Assembly: GCA_020201305.1 (NCBI GenBank)
Contig: JAIVHC010000255.1
Location: 1-5,153 of the forward strand
DNA length: 5,153 nt
DNA from: Geobacteraceae bacterium
GTDB taxonomy: Bacteria > Desulfobacterota > Desulfuromonadia > Desulfuromonadales > Desulfuromonadaceae
Reading direction: 5' to 3'
Both the position numbers and the translations under genes were made by a program. The notes below the pieces were generated by a model, which had not been told where the DNA came from, ran no database searches, and saw only the letters and a program-made list of their open reading frames with translations. Positions within the stretch are counted from its first letter, which is position 1, and every line of letters starts with the position of its first letter. Below, piece by piece: positions 5,041 through 5,153 of the stretch.

Positions 5041-5153
5041 CGTCGCAAAAAGTCCGCCCTCCGGCGTTACGGCGTTTTTTCAGGACCTCGACATACCAGA
5101 TGTATGCCTTCGCCCCTGAAAAACCACCAGGCCTTGTAGGTCGAAATTTTCGC
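5041..5153. repeat. Probable dispersed intergenic repeat with long imperfect inverted repeat
   Basis: The outer arms GTTTTTTCAGG (5074-5084) and CCTGAAAAAC (5115-5124) are complementary, with one extra T. An inner pair CATAC (5092-5096) / GTATG (5102-5106) encloses the loop CAGAT. The whole can fold as a hairpin with an internal bulge on either strand. It is preceded by TCGCAAAAAGTCCG, a string that I recall as common downstream of genes in Geobacter-like genomes (recollection, not a search). The element reaches the window edge and may continue. A frame open from 5001 to the edge crosses it and is probably spurious. Confidence 0.4.
5056..5080 (+). terminator. Candidate terminator of the operon
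   Basis: CGCC (5056-5059) can pair with GGCG at 5071-5074, or with the nearer GGCG at 5063-5066. The distal pairing is followed directly by TTTTTT (5075-5080). It lies about 90 bp after the glycosyltransferase stop. The stem is short, and the sequence is part of the repeat element described next, so the function is uncertain. Confidence 0.35.

Noticed and set aside
5001..5153. Frame from GTG 5001 (AAGGAG 8 nt upstream) or ATG 5031, open to the window edge
   Set aside because: The reading runs through the inverted-repeat element and a T-run, and its Arg/Pro/Phe-rich translation resembles no family I know. A repeat-derived spurious frame is more likely, although the ribosome-binding-site-like sequence is noted.

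Overview
The window reads as chromosomal DNA of a Gram-negative bacterium. The best evidence is a complete outer-membrane porin with a signal peptide and a C-terminal phenylalanine. The porin type, moderate GC content, cobalamin-domain protein end and right-edge repeat look like Desulfuromonadales/Geobacter-type Thermodesulfobacteriota. That placement is an inference from memory, not a search result.

Left part (1-1565): the 3' end of a + strand gene, probably the end of a cobalamin-binding domain of a MerR/CarH-like regulator, is followed by a strong hairpin at 187-218. The hairpin is best placed to terminate the convergent porin gene (249-1463, minus strand; phosphate-selective porin O/P type). 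Upstream of the porin are a good ribosome binding site, a plausible promoter and an 11-bp-phased set of TGTTAG/TGTTAA units. The phasing is that of a PhoB/OmpR-class operator.

Middle (1566-1975): about 400 bp without a convincing gene. It holds a perfect 8+8 bp inverted repeat at 1782-1801 and a possible decayed lipoprotein start at 1813-1948. A 12-codon reading frame stops one base before the next gene.

Right part (1976-4967): a tight four-gene + strand operon. It encodes a RibD C-terminal-domain reductase homologue, a medium-chain dehydrogenase, a 6-pyruvoyl-tetrahydropterin synthase-like protein and a GT4 glycosyltransferase. Junctions are a 4-bp overlap, a 14-bp gap (from the preferred start) and a 9-bp gap. 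The combination suggests an undescribed pathway that makes a reduced, glycosylated pterin. Reading inferred roles from family knowledge, the PTPS-like enzyme builds or trims the pterin side chain, the two oxidoreductases reduce it, and GT4 adds a sugar. Two genes have striking features. The RibD homologue lacks the middle of its domain through an in-frame deletion, so it may be inactive in this strain. The PTPS-like protein keeps its zinc histidines but has replaced the usual catalytic Cys/Asp/His residues.

Right edge (4968-5153): non-coding by my reading. It contains a GC-rich hairpin with a T-run that could end the operon, and a long imperfect inverted repeat typical of a dispersed intergenic element.
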